Positions 31,910 to 40,389 of a DNA stretch of 64,000 nt are shown here, piece after piece. Below the pieces are notes generated by a model, which was given only the letters and a program-made list of their open reading frames with translations, had not been told where the DNA came from and searched no databases. Position 1 is the stretch's first letter, and each line of letters begins with the position of its first letter. The position numbers were made by a program, and so were the translations under genes. Origin of the DNA: Panacagrimonas sp046594215 (lineage in GTDB: Bacteria; Pseudomonadota; Gammaproteobacteria; Nevskiales; Nevskiaceae); assembly GCA_046594215.1 (NCBI GenBank), contig JBKJPX010000108.1:1-64000 (forward strand), in the 5' to 3' direction.

Positions 31910-33094
31910 TCAGCCCTTGGCGCGCGAAACCAGCGCCGCAATCGCCGGCAATTCCTTCCCCTCGAGAAACTCGAGGAACGCGCCGCCTGCCGTCGAGATG
32001 TATCCCACGTCCTTCTCGATGCCGAATTTCGAAATCGCGGCGACGGTGTCGCCGCCGCCGGCGATCGACATGGCCTTGGACTTCGCGATGGCCTGCGCCA
32101 GCAGCTTCGTGCCGTTGGCGAAGGCCTCGAACTCGAACACGCCGAGCGGCCCGTTCCAGACGATCGTGCCCGCCTTCTCCATCGCCGCCGCCAGCGTCTT
32201 CGCCGTCTCGGGGCCGACGTCGAGGATCAAGTCATCGGGCGCCACGTCCCTGGTGGACTTCACGGTCGCCTGGGCGGTGGCCGAAAACTCCTTGGCGGTG
32301 ACGACGTCGGTCGGGATCGGCACGGAGGCGCCGCGCCTGGCCATCTTGTCGATGATCCGCCTGGCTTCGTTGACGAGGGCCGGCTCGGCGAGGGACTTGC
32401 CGATCGGCAGGCCCATCGCGAGAAGGAAGGTGTTGGCGATGCCACCGCCGACGACGAGCTGGTCGACCTTGTCGGCCAGCGAGTCGAGGATCGTGAGCTT
32501 CGTGGAAACCTTGGAGCCGCCGACGATCGCGACCAGCGGCCGCGCCGGCGCGTGCAGCGCCTTGCCCAGGGCTTCGAGCTCGGCAGCCACGAGCGGGCCT
32601 GCGCAGGCCACCGGCGCCTTGAGCGCGAGTGCGTGCGTCGTGGCCTCGGCGCGGTGCGCGGTGCCGAAGGCATCGTTGGCGTAGACGTCGCAGAGCTTGG
32701 CCATCTTCGCGGCGAGCTCCTCGCTGTTCTTCTTCTCGCCCTTGTTGCAGCGGCAGTTCTCGAGCAGCACGACCTGGCCGGGCTTCACGATGAAGCCACC
32801 GTCGACCCAGTTTCGGATCAGCTCGACCTTCTGGCCCAGGAGCTCGCTCATGCGTGCGGCGATCGGTGCGAGCGAATCGGCGGCCTTGAGCTCGCCCTCG
32901 GTCGGACGCCCCAGGTGCGAGGTGACCATCACGGCGGCGCCTTTCCCGAGCGCGAGCCGGATGCCGGGGATCGAGGCGCGGATGCGCGTGTCATCCGTGA
33001 CCCGGCCTGCCTCGTCCTGCGGCACGTTGAGATCGGCGCGGATGAAGACGCGCTTGTTCTGAAGGTCGAGGTCGGCGAGGCGCAGGAAGTTCAT
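31910..33094 (-). CDS. pgk: phosphoglycerate kinase
   Basis: 394 residues from ATG 33094 (MNFLRLADLDLQNKRVFIRADLN). Complete signatures: RADLNVP substrate loop, TSHLGRP, LLENCR, GGSKVSTKL hinge and the C-terminal GGGDTVAAI ATP loop. It makes ATP and 3-phosphoglycerate in glycolysis. It is on the same strand as gap and tkt but separated from them by about 3.8 kb of accessory genes. Confidence 0.96.
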   Translation of the reverse strand: MNFLRLADLDLQNKRVFIRADLNVPQDEAGRVTDDTRIRASIPGIRLALGKGAAVMVTSHLGRPTEGELKAADSLAPIAARMSELLGQKVELIRNWVDGGFIVKPGQVVLLENCRCNKGEKKNSEELAAKMAKLCDVYANDAFGTAHRAEATTHALALKAPVACAGPLVAAELEALGKALHAPARPLVAIVGGSKVSTKLTILDSLADKVDQLVVGGGIANTFLLAMGLPIGKSLAEPALVNEARRIIDKMARRGASVPIPTDVVTAKEFSATAQATVKSTRDVAPDDLILDVGPETAKTLAAAMEKAGTIVWNGPLGVFEFEAFANGTKLLAQAIAKSKAMSIAGGGDTVAAISKFGIEKDVGYISTAGGAFLEFLEGKELPAIAALVSRAKG

Positions 33095-33142
33095 GGATCG
33101 GGTCGTCGGGGGCGAAGTCCCGCATTTTGTCACCGGAACGGC

Positions 33143-34597
33143 TCAGTCGCCCCCGCCGCCGCCGCATCCACCGCAGCCGCTGCCGCCGCTATCTCCGCCG
33201 CTGTCGCCGCCGCTGTCGCCCCCACCACTCGCGGAGCATGAGCTGCCACCGCTGTCCCCGCCCGAGCCCGTATCGCGCGGCATGCGCGCCTCGTGGTACG
33301 AGGCGAACGCCGTGCTCGCGAGCGCAGCCGTTCCGAGCAGCGCCACGGCGATGGCCATGTCCTGCGATCGCGGCGCGCGCGTGGCGGCCGCGTGGTCGAC
33401 CCGTGCACGGCGCAGGGCCTTCTCGCCCGCCCGCGTCACGCGAGAGCCGGGTCGCAGGTAGAAAAAGCCGGCGACCAGCATCACAAAGCAGAGAAACAAG
33501 AGAAACCCAACGGGTCGGTCCCGCGCCAGGCCCACGCCGACCTTGGCCACGCCGAGCACGAGTACGAGCAGGATCGGCACGGTGGCGCGCCGGGCCCGCT
33601 GGCGAGCGGCGTCGTCGTCGAGCATCAGTCCGCGCATCTGCAGGTTCTGCCGCAGCGGACTCAGGACCGAGTCCACGGTGCGGACCGCACGCGCGGGCTC
33701 GGGCATGGTGCGCAACTGCTCCGCCACGGCGTTGAGCGGCGCGGGAAGTCCCGCCGTGGTACCGGTGAATTGCACGGTCTGGCTGGACGGCTCCCACTGG
33801 GCGACGCCACGCGCCATGAGGTCCGCCATGGCTGCGTCCATCACGCGCGGCGCGCCGCCCGCGAGATACGCCGCGTCGTAGGGCGACAGGCCCACGGTGC
33901 TGGCCGGTCGTGCATCGCCGCCGCCCAGGTGCCGCAGCAGCCGTCCCAGGATCAGCGCCGTGACACAAAGCACCCCGTAGAGCTTCAGAAATGAAGCGCC
34001 GTTCCAGTTGAGCGGATCCTGCGGCAGCGCGAAAGCGCTGGGGGCCAGGCCCAGCGCGAGGATCGCGAGCAGGGTCACGGCCGCCGCGGCCGCGCTCAGG
34101 CGCGGACGTCGCACCAACAGCATCCGCTCGGTGTCGATCGCGCGAAAGCGCGGCGGCGCGTCGAAGCGGCGCACGTTCCCGGGCCAGAAGGCTTCCGGCG
34201 GCGGGCCGAAGCACTGCTGGTAGCTGGCCAGCGTCAGCGCGTACTGCTCGCGAAACCGGCGGTCCTGTGCCGCGCTGCGCCCGCCCGGTTCATGGTGCAG
34301 GGACATGCGCAGCACCTGTGGGCAGAAGCGCTCCCAGTAGTCGCGCGTGTACTGCAGGTGCAGGTGCCAGACCTCGTCGACCTCGGCGCTCGGCGAGACC
34401 GCGTGGTCGCTGCAGGCGGCGAGGAAGCAGAAGCGCCGGTACTCCTCGACTGCGCGCTCCGCGTAGTCCCGCGTCCATCGGAATTTGCGCACGAGGATGG
34501 ACGCGAGGTCGAGCTGGCAGTCGGCGCTGCCCAGGTGCTCGCGGATGCGCGCCCAACAGGCGGCGTGGATGTCGGGAACGGCGGCGGTCGCGCTCAT
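33143..34597 (-). CDS. TIGR04222-domain membrane protein, Gly/Cys-rich tail
   Basis: 484 residues. The N-terminal part has SAEVDEVWHLHLQYTRDYWERFCPQ, a His-rich motif shared with glycine-rich-domain (GRDP-like) proteins. Residues about 170-425 contain four membrane helices and SPYDAAYLAGGAPRVMDAAMADLMARG, the winged-helix-like signature of TIGR04222. The tail (about 445-484) is Gly/Ser/Asp-rich with cysteines (SSCSASGGG, GSGCGGCGGGGG). Function unknown; the short Cys/Gly-rich end looks like a modification or maturation substrate, but that is speculation. Confidence 0.82.
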   Translation of the reverse strand: MSATAAVPDIHAACWARIREHLGSADCQLDLASILVRKFRWTRDYAERAVEEYRRFCFLAACSDHAVSPSAEVDEVWHLHLQYTRDYWERFCPQVLRMSLHHEPGGRSAAQDRRFREQYALTLASYQQCFGPPPEAFWPGNVRRFDAPPRFRAIDTERMLLVRRPRLSAAAAAVTLLAILALGLAPSAFALPQDPLNWNGASFLKLYGVLCVTALILGRLLRHLGGGDARPASTVGLSPYDAAYLAGGAPRVMDAAMADLMARGVAQWEPSSQTVQFTGTTAGLPAPLNAVAEQLRTMPEPARAVRTVDSVLSPLRQNLQMRGLMLDDDAARQRARRATVPILLVLVLGVAKVGVGLARDRPVGFLLFLCFVMLVAGFFYLRPGSRVTRAGEKALRRARVDHAAATRAPRSQDMAIAVALLGTAALASTAFASYHEARMPRDTGSGGDSGGSSCSASGGGDSGGDSGGDSGGSGCGGCGGGGGD

Positions 34598-34688
34598 GGC
34601 ATGTGTTTCCGGAAGAGCTTCCGGATTGTGCCGAGGCTGGTTCCCGGCCGCTCGTCACCGCGAGCGGGAAACGTGATCCATGTCCGGA

Positions 34689-36098
34689 TCAGTTCACATC
34701 GTCGATCCAGTTGCCGTGAAACCCCATCGGCACCGGCACCGGCAGATGCACGACCGCCTGCGGCTCACCTTCGAAGTCGTCGGCGTTGAGGATCACGAGG
34801 TCGCTGCGCTGTTCGCGCAGGTCGTAGACGTAGGACATCAGCCAGCCATCGTCCTCGGCGCCGTTCGGCTTGCGCGGCACAAACACGGCCTCGCCCGTGA
34901 CATGGTGCGGGCCGTAGTGGTGTGCGAGCGTTCGCTCCGTGTGCAGGTCGTGCCGGTACAGCGGCTGCGGGGCGTCCACATGGTCGAAGCCGGCGGTGTA
35001 CGCGTAGCGATTGGGCTTGCCGCTCAGGCGCTCGTCGTAGCGCGGGAATTCCTGGTTCGCCTCGGAGATGACCTTGCGATGCACGCGGCGGCTCGCGGCG
35101 TCCAGCGTCCAGCGCTCGAACGTGATGTGCGAAATTTCCGGGCCCCCGTGGCCGCGATCGAACAGGCGGGCGTGCACGACCACGTCCATCACCGCGCCAC
35201 CGTCGTCGAGGTCCCGGGCGTTGCAGGTATGGAACACGAAGCAGGGTTCGACCTCGAACCAGCGCGTGTCGGAGGCCTTGCCCTTGCGCGGCAGCAGGCC
35301 GACACGGGCGGGGGAACGCGCATTCCAGCGATATGGAAAGGGATACCCGCGAAGCATCTCGGCCACCGAGAACCGCACCGGCAGGTCCAGGATCACGACG
35401 CTGGTAGCGGTGAGCGCGCAGTCATGGATCATCGGCCCCTGGCGTACCGGCACGTTCTCGATACGCGTGACCTTGCACGCCGCGTCCACCACCACGTGCT
35501 GGACCCGGAACGGCTTGAGGGGGTCGTAGCAGATCGCGTGCAGTTCGCCGGTTACGGGATCGCGGTGCGGGTGCGCCGTGTAGCCGGACGACTGCGCGCC
35601 GTCGAACAGGCCGCGGCGCAGGGTGTCTAGCTCTCCGTCCAGTTCGGCGGGCGGCGGTCCCGCTTCCACGAGTCCCCAGAGCCGGCCGCCATGCCCGATG
35701 ACGTTGGTGTTGACCACGTCGAGCAGCGGATGCCGCGGCCCCAGCAGCGTCGGGCGGCCGAGCCGGCGGTTCGCGTTGTCCGTGCCCACCCAGCGGTTGC
35801 GGTACCAGCTCGCGGCGCCATCTTCGAGCCGCAGGCCGTGGACCATGCCGTCGCCGATGAACCAGTGGTAGGCGCCGGGATTGCGGACCTCGAAAGGATT
35901 GGGGCCGATGCGCGCGTACATGCCTTTCAGCTCTGCCGGGATCACACCCGTCACGCGCAGCGCCGTCTCGGTGCGTTCCCCGGGCACCGGCGCGTAGCGG
36001 CCTTCCAGGAACGTGTTGCTCGACGAGTGCGGTACGCGCTCCATGAGCTTGCGCGACCCCCAGGCGAGCGTTCTTTCCATCAAACCGGTAACACGCAT
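34689..36098 (-). CDS. carotenoid oxygenase (RPE65/CCD family)
   Basis: 469 residues. The four iron-binding histidines can be placed: His176 (THPHRDP context), His225 (MIHDC), His290 (FHTCN) and His461 (GFHGNW), the arrangement of the beta-propeller carotenoid cleavage and lignostilbene dioxygenases. The conserved NPF and FIGDGMVHG segments are also present. It should cleave a double bond of a carotenoid, apocarotenoid or stilbene with O2. It is divergent from a TetR gene with two operator-like sites between them, so it is probably the regulator's target. Confidence 0.88.
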   Translation of the reverse strand: MRVTGLMERTLAWGSRKLMERVPHSSSNTFLEGRYAPVPGERTETALRVTGVIPAELKGMYARIGPNPFEVRNPGAYHWFIGDGMVHGLRLEDGAASWYRNRWVGTDNANRRLGRPTLLGPRHPLLDVVNTNVIGHGGRLWGLVEAGPPPAELDGELDTLRRGLFDGAQSSGYTAHPHRDPVTGELHAICYDPLKPFRVQHVVVDAACKVTRIENVPVRQGPMIHDCALTATSVVILDLPVRFSVAEMLRGYPFPYRWNARSPARVGLLPRKGKASDTRWFEVEPCFVFHTCNARDLDDGGAVMDVVVHARLFDRGHGGPEISHITFERWTLDAASRRVHRKVISEANQEFPRYDERLSGKPNRYAYTAGFDHVDAPQPLYRHDLHTERTLAHHYGPHHVTGEAVFVPRKPNGAEDDGWLMSYVYDLREQRSDLVILNADDFEGEPQAVVHLPVPVPMGFHGNWIDDVN

Positions 36099-36127
36099 GG
36101 CGGCGACTCCCGGGAGCTAATGTGTAT

Positions 36128-36139
36128 GATGTACACATC
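36128..36139. promoter_or_regulatory. operator-like site 1 (GATGTACACATC)
   Basis: GATGT and ACATC arms around two bases; the same 12-mer with one change lies 31 bp downstream (three helical turns). It overlaps a TATGAT -10-like hexamer (36125-36130) and a wider palindrome TGTGTA-N5-TACACA (36121-36137). Placed between the divergent carotenoid oxygenase and TetR genes, it is the likely TetR binding site. Confidence 0.6.
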
Positions 36140-36158
36140 CTGCATCATCAACGTGGAC

Positions 36159-36170
36159 GATGTCCACATC
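36159..36170. promoter_or_regulatory. operator-like site 2 (GATGTCCACATC)
   Basis: Second copy of the GATGTNNACATC site, abutting the ATG at 36171 and overlapping a perfect palindrome GTGGAC-GAT-GTCCAC (36153-36167). Binding here would block TetR expression, so autoregulation is expected. Confidence 0.6.
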
Positions 36171-36833
36171 ATGCCCGCCAAACGCATTCCCAAAGCACCG
36201 GTACGAACCGCCTATCACCACGGCAGCCTGCGCGCGGCGCTGGTCGAGGCCGGCCTTCGACACCTCGAGTCCGGCGACCGCGGCGAGTTGAGCCTGCGCG
36301 AGCTCGCGCGCCAGGTCGGCGTGGCGCCGAATGCCGTGTATCGACACTTCGCGGACAAGGAGGCGCTGCTCGCGGCGCTGGCCGCCGACGGCTTCCGCCT
36401 GCTGCGCGCCGCGCAGCTCGACGCCGCGGCACGGCACGGCAAGCCGGCCGAGGTCCTGCTCGCGGCCGGCCGCGGCTATATCGCGTTCGCGCGCGCACAC
36501 TCGGCCTTGTACCGCCTGATGTTCGGACGCTTCGGCGCGAGCGAGCACGGAGAGGAGTTCGCCGAGTCGTCGCAGGCCTCGTTCGGCGTGTTGCTGGCGC
36601 AGGTCGCGGCGGCACGCGGACTCGAACCTGGCGACACCGACGCCCTGCCCAACGCCGTGTTCGCCTGGGGACTCACGCACGGCCTGAGCCAGCTGGCGAT
36701 CGATGGGCAGTTCGATCACCTGGGCCTGGACCCGGCGCAGCTCGTGGACGCCGCGCTCCAGATCGCAGGCAGCGTGCGGCGGGAACCGGCCCCCGCGGCG
36801 AAAAAGCGACCCAAACGAAAATCCCCGCACTAG
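36171..36833 (+). CDS. TetR/AcrR family transcriptional regulator
   Basis: 220 residues from ATG 36171. The N-terminal helix-turn-helix reads AYHHGSLRAALVEAGL...LSLRELARQVGVAPNAVYRHFADKEALLAALA; the C-terminal domain (about 85-200) with HSALYRLMF and WGLTHGLSQLAIDGQF is the WHG-type TetR_C domain. A basic tail KKRPKRKSPH ends the protein. ATGs at 36120, 36126 and 36129 are in frame and GGGAG at 36112-36116 is well spaced for 36126, so a 15-residue longer form is possible; however that would place the operators inside the gene. The stop codon lies in the loop of a bidirectional terminator. Confidence 0.88.
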   Translation: MPAKRIPKAPVRTAYHHGSLRAALVEAGLRHLESGDRGELSLRELARQVGVAPNAVYRHFADKEALLAALAADGFRLLRAAQLDAAARHGKPAEVLLAAGRGYIAFARAHSALYRLMFGRFGASEHGEEFAESSQASFGVLLAQVAAARGLEPGDTDALPNAVFAWGLTHGLSQLAIDGQFDHLGLDPAQLVDAALQIAGSVRREPAPAAKKRPKRKSPH

Positions 36834-36846
36834 GCGGGGATTTTCG
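36816..36846. terminator. bidirectional intrinsic terminator (tetR / gap)
   Basis: A 13-bp perfect stem CGAAAATCCCCGC / GCGGGGATTTTCG around the 5-nt loop ACTAG. A-run and T-run lie within the two arms, so it can end transcripts from both the forward TetR gene and the reverse gap gene. The TetR stop TAG is in the loop. Confidence 0.85.
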
Positions 36847-36878
36847 AATCTCCGGCGCGTCGCGCCGCAATGCGCCGA

Positions 36879-37883
36879 TTACTTCGCGGCCGCTACTCGC
36901 ACCATCTCCAGGCACTTGTTCGAGTAGCCCCACTCGTTGTCGTACCAGCTGACGAGCTTCACGAAGGTGGAGTCCAGCGCGATGCCGGCATCGGCATCGA
37001 ACACCGAGGTGCGGGTCTCGCCGATGAAGTCACGCGCCACGACCTTGTCCTCGGTATACCCGAGCACGCCCTTCAGCGCGCCTTCGCTCTGCGCCTTCAT
37101 CTCGGCGCAGATCTCGGCGTAGGTGGCGGGCTTCTCGAGTTCGGCCGTCAGGTCCACCACCGAGACGTCGGAGGTGGGCACGCGGAACGACATGCCCGTG
37201 AGCTTCTTGTTCAGCTCCGGGATCACGACGCCGACGGCCTTGGCCGCGCCGGTGCTCGACGGAATGATGTTCTCGAGAATGCCGCGACCACCGCGCCAGT
37301 CCTTGTTGCTCGGACCGTCGACGGTCTTCTGCGTCGCCGTGGTGGCGTGCACGGTCGTCATCAGGCCGCGCTTGATGCCCCACTTGTCGTGCACGACCTT
37401 GGCCAGAGGGGCCAGGCAGTTCGTCGTGCAGGACGCGTTGGAGATGATGGCCTGGCCGGTGTAGGTCTTGTGGTTCACGCCGTAGACGAACATGGGGGTG
37501 TCGTCCTTCGACGGCGCCGACAGCACCACCTTCTTCGCGCCGGCGTCGAGATGCATCTGTGCGGTGACCTTGTCCAGGAACAGGCCGGTCGACTCGACGA
37601 CCACCTCGGCGCCCACGTCGTTCCACTTCAGCTTGGCCGGGTCGCGCTCCTGCGTCAGGCGGATCTTCTTGCCGTTGACGATCAGCGTGTTGCCTTCGAT
37701 GGAGATCTCGCCCTTGAAGCGGCCATGCACGGAGTCGTAGCGCAGCATGTAGGCGAGGTAGTCCGGCTCGAGCAGGTCATTGATGCCGACGATCTCGATG
37801 TCGGAACCGAAGTTCTGCACTGCGGCGCGCAGCACGTTGCGCCCGATGCGACCAAAACCGTTGATGCCAACCTTGACTGCCAT
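36879..37883 (-). CDS. gap: glyceraldehyde-3-phosphate dehydrogenase, type I
   Basis: 334 residues from ATG 37883 (MAVKVGINGFGRIGRNVLRA). Catalytic Cys152 is in SNASCTTNCLAPL and His179 in TTVHA; the NAD-binding GFGRIGR loop is intact. It oxidises glyceraldehyde 3-phosphate in glycolysis and may run in reverse for gluconeogenesis. The upstream frame to 37928 is not conserved. It lies 84 nt after tkt on the same strand. Confidence 0.96.
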   Translation of the reverse strand: MAVKVGINGFGRIGRNVLRAAVQNFGSDIEIVGINDLLEPDYLAYMLRYDSVHGRFKGEISIEGNTLIVNGKKIRLTQERDPAKLKWNDVGAEVVVESTGLFLDKVTAQMHLDAGAKKVVLSAPSKDDTPMFVYGVNHKTYTGQAIISNASCTTNCLAPLAKVVHDKWGIKRGLMTTVHATTATQKTVDGPSNKDWRGGRGILENIIPSSTGAAKAVGVVIPELNKKLTGMSFRVPTSDVSVVDLTAELEKPATYAEICAEMKAQSEGALKGVLGYTEDKVVARDFIGETRTSVFDADAGIALDSTFVKLVSWYDNEWGYSNKCLEMVRVAAAK

Positions 37884-37900
37884 TTCTCGTTCCTCGTTAC

Positions 37901-37938
37901 GGACCGCGGTCCTGGTGACGGGGCGCACCGCGCGCCCC
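37901..37938. promoter_or_regulatory. palindromes between tkt and gap
   Basis: Two features fill the 84-nt space: the perfect 12-bp palindrome GGACCGCGGTCC (37901-37912) upstream of the gap start, and a hairpin GGGGCGC-ACCGC-GCGCCCC (37920-37938). There is no T-run. They could be an operator and an mRNA-stabilising hairpin that sets gap expression apart from tkt. Confidence 0.4.
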
Positions 37939-37967
37939 CGGATGAAATTCCTTCTCCCTGGCGCTGC

Positions 37968-39965
37968 TCAGCCGAGCAGCTTTTCGATGTTGGCCGCCAC
38001 GTTCTCGACGGTCAGCCCGAAATGCTTGAACAGCAGCGGCGCCGGCGCCGACTCGCCGAAGGTGTCGACACCCATCGACACGCCCGCGTCGCCGACGAAG
38101 CCGCGCCAGTACGACGTGACCCCGGCCTCCACCGACACGCGCGCCTTGATCGCAGCGGGCAGCACCGACTCGCGGTATGCGGCGTCTTGCTTCAGGAAGC
38201 GGTCGGCGCAAGGCATCGACACGACCCGCACGGCCTTGCCGGCCGCGTTGAGCTTTTTCGCCGCGTCCACCGCGAGGCTCACTTCAGAGCCGGTCGCCAT
38301 CACGATCGCCTTCGGTGCTGACGCGGGTTCCAGCAGCACGTAGCCGCCCTTCAGCGCATCGGTCGCGTGGCTCGCGGCGTGGGCCTGCGGCACAAGGTTC
38401 TGGCGCGACAGCGCCATCGCGGTCGGTCCATTGCGGCGTTCGATCGCGGCACGCCAGGACACGGCGGTTTCGAAGGCGTCGCCCGGGCGCCAGGTCTCCA
38501 TGTGCGGCATCAGGCGCAAGCTGGAGACATGCTCCACCGCCTGGTGCGTCGGGCCGTCCTCGCCCAGCCCGATCGAGTCGTGCGTGAACACGAAGATCGT
38601 GCCGATCTTCATCAGCGCGGCCATGCGCAGCGCGTTGCGCGCGTAGTCGGAGAACACCAGGAAAGTGCCGCCGTACGGAATGATGCCGCCGTGCAGTACC
38701 ATGCCGTTCATGGCGGCCGACATGCCGAACTCGCGCACGCCGTAGAACAGGTAATTGCCGGTCGGATTGCCCGCGCGCGAGGGCGTAGCACCCTTCCACA
38801 ACGTGCAGTTGGATTCCGACAGATCCGCCGATCCGCCGATCAGTTCCGGCAGCTTCGGCGCGATGGCCTCCAGTACGTTCTGCGAGGACTTGCGCGTCGC
38901 CACCGGCTTGTCGCCGGTCGCGAGCTGCGCGATCGCCGCGTCGATGGTCTGGCTCCAGTCCGCCGGCAGATCACCCGCGGCGCGACGCTTGAGCTCCGCG
39001 CCCTCGGACGGGAACTCGGCGGCATAGCGATCCAGCAACTGCTTCCACGCGGTGCTGCGCTCCGATCCCTTGGCGCAGGCATCCCAACCGGCACGGATGT
39101 CGGCCGGGATCTCGAAAGGCGCGTACGGCCAGTTCAGCTGCGCGCGCGCCAGCGCGACCTCGGCCTCGCCCAGCGGCGAGCCGTGACTGGATTCCTTGCC
39201 CTGCTTGTTCGGGCTGCCGAAGCCGATCACGGTCTTGCAGCAGATCAGCGTCGGCTTGGACACCGAGCGCGAGGCCGTGTCGAGGGCGATCTTGATCTCG
39301 TGCGGGTCGTGGCCGTTGACGTTGCGCACCACTTCCCAGCCATAAGCCTCGAAGCGCGCGGGCGTGTCGTCGTGGAACCAGTCATGAACCTCGCCGTCGA
39401 TCGAGATGTTGTTGTCGTCGTACAGCACCACGAGCTTGCCCAGGCCCAGCACGCCCGCCAGCGAGCAGGCCTCGTGCGAGATGCCTTCCATGAGGCAGCC
39501 GTCGCCGACGAACACGAAAGTGCGGTGGTCGATCAGCGGGAACCCGTCGCGATTGAAGCGCGCCGCGAGGATGCGTTCGGCGATGGCCATGCCCACCGCG
39601 TTGGCCAGGCCCTGGCCCAGCGGTCCGGTGGTGGTCTCGACGCCGGCGGTGACGAAGTTCTCCGGGTGACCCGGTGTCTTCGACTTGAGCTGGCGGAAAT
39701 TCTTCAGCTCCTCGATCGGCAGGTCATAGCCGGTGAGGTGCAGCAGCGCGTAAAGCAGCATCGACCCGTGGCCGTTCGAGACGACGAACCGGTCTCGGTT
39801 GAACCACTTGGGGTCCTGGGGATCGTGCTGGAGGAAGTCGTTCCACAGCACTTCGGCGATGTCGGCCATGCCCATCGGCATGCCCGGGTGCCCGGAGTTC
39901 GCCTTCTGCACGGCATCCATGGCGAGCGCGCGGATGGCGTTGGCGAGATCGAGGCGGGTGGTCAT
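37968..39965 (-). CDS. tkt: transketolase
   Basis: 665 residues, full length. Thiamine-diphosphate motif GDGCLMEGISHEA...YDDNNISIDG, the N-terminal NSGHPGMPMGMADIAEVLW, and the central GLGEDGPTHQAVEHVSSLR are all present. It exchanges two-carbon units between sugar phosphates in the pentose phosphate pathway. It heads the tkt-gap unit; ATG 39965 starts MTTRLDLANAIRALAMDAVQ as in other transketolases. Confidence 0.96.
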   Translation of the reverse strand: MTTRLDLANAIRALAMDAVQKANSGHPGMPMGMADIAEVLWNDFLQHDPQDPKWFNRDRFVVSNGHGSMLLYALLHLTGYDLPIEELKNFRQLKSKTPGHPENFVTAGVETTTGPLGQGLANAVGMAIAERILAARFNRDGFPLIDHRTFVFVGDGCLMEGISHEACSLAGVLGLGKLVVLYDDNNISIDGEVHDWFHDDTPARFEAYGWEVVRNVNGHDPHEIKIALDTASRSVSKPTLICCKTVIGFGSPNKQGKESSHGSPLGEAEVALARAQLNWPYAPFEIPADIRAGWDACAKGSERSTAWKQLLDRYAAEFPSEGAELKRRAAGDLPADWSQTIDAAIAQLATGDKPVATRKSSQNVLEAIAPKLPELIGGSADLSESNCTLWKGATPSRAGNPTGNYLFYGVREFGMSAAMNGMVLHGGIIPYGGTFLVFSDYARNALRMAALMKIGTIFVFTHDSIGLGEDGPTHQAVEHVSSLRLMPHMETWRPGDAFETAVSWRAAIERRNGPTAMALSRQNLVPQAHAASHATDALKGGYVLLEPASAPKAIVMATGSEVSLAVDAAKKLNAAGKAVRVVSMPCADRFLKQDAAYRESVLPAAIKARVSVEAGVTSYWRGFVGDAGVSMGVDTFGESAPAPLLFKHFGLTVENVAANIEKLLG

Positions 39966-40030
39966 CGTCTGGTCGGCAGGCGTCTACAAAAAAATGGAGC
40001 CGGCCGCTCGCACTCGCGATGGGCGGGCGC

Positions 40031-40064
40031 AAAAAACGCAGAAGCCCGGAATTACCGGGCTTCT
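40031..40064 (-). terminator. intrinsic terminator of rpoZ
   Basis: On the reverse strand: a 10-bp perfect stem AGAAGCCCGG / CCGGGCTTCT with a 5-nt loop (40040-40064), followed by GCG and a run of six T (40036-40031). It starts 5 nt past the rpoZ stop. Confidence 0.88.
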
Positions 40065-40068
40065 GGTG

Positions 40069-40332
40069 TCACAAATCGTAGCTGGGGTCCAGCGGCTCGA
40101 GATCCACCTTGGGCTGCTGGATGGCCGGCAAGTCCTGTTCGGTCAGCACTTCCTTGCCGATGAAACCGTCCGCGATCTCGCGCAGCGACAGCACCGTGGA
40201 CTTGTGATTGCCCCAGGGAAGCTTGGCGTCCGCACCGCGGGCCAGCTGGCGCGCGCGCTTGGCGGCCACGAGGGTCAATTCGAACTGGTTGGGAATCTTT
40301 TCCAGGCAATCTTCAACGGTTACACGCGCCAT
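40069..40332 (-). CDS. rpoZ: RNA polymerase omega subunit
   Basis: 87 residues, normal length. MARVTVEDCLEKIPNQFELTLVAAKRARQ is the canonical start of omega, including the invariant NRFELV/NQFELT segment. Omega supports assembly of the beta' subunit. It follows gmk by 57 nt, the usual gmk-rpoZ order; spoT, which often follows, is replaced here by tkt after the terminator. Confidence 0.96.
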   Translation of the reverse strand: MARVTVEDCLEKIPNQFELTLVAAKRARQLARGADAKLPWGNHKSTVLSLREIADGFIGKEVLTEQDLPAIQQPKVDLEPLDPSYDL

Positions 40333-40389
40333 GAGTTGCTCGCTGCTGCCAACAAAAAAGGGGGCGAAGTGTAGCCGACGGGGGGGCGC

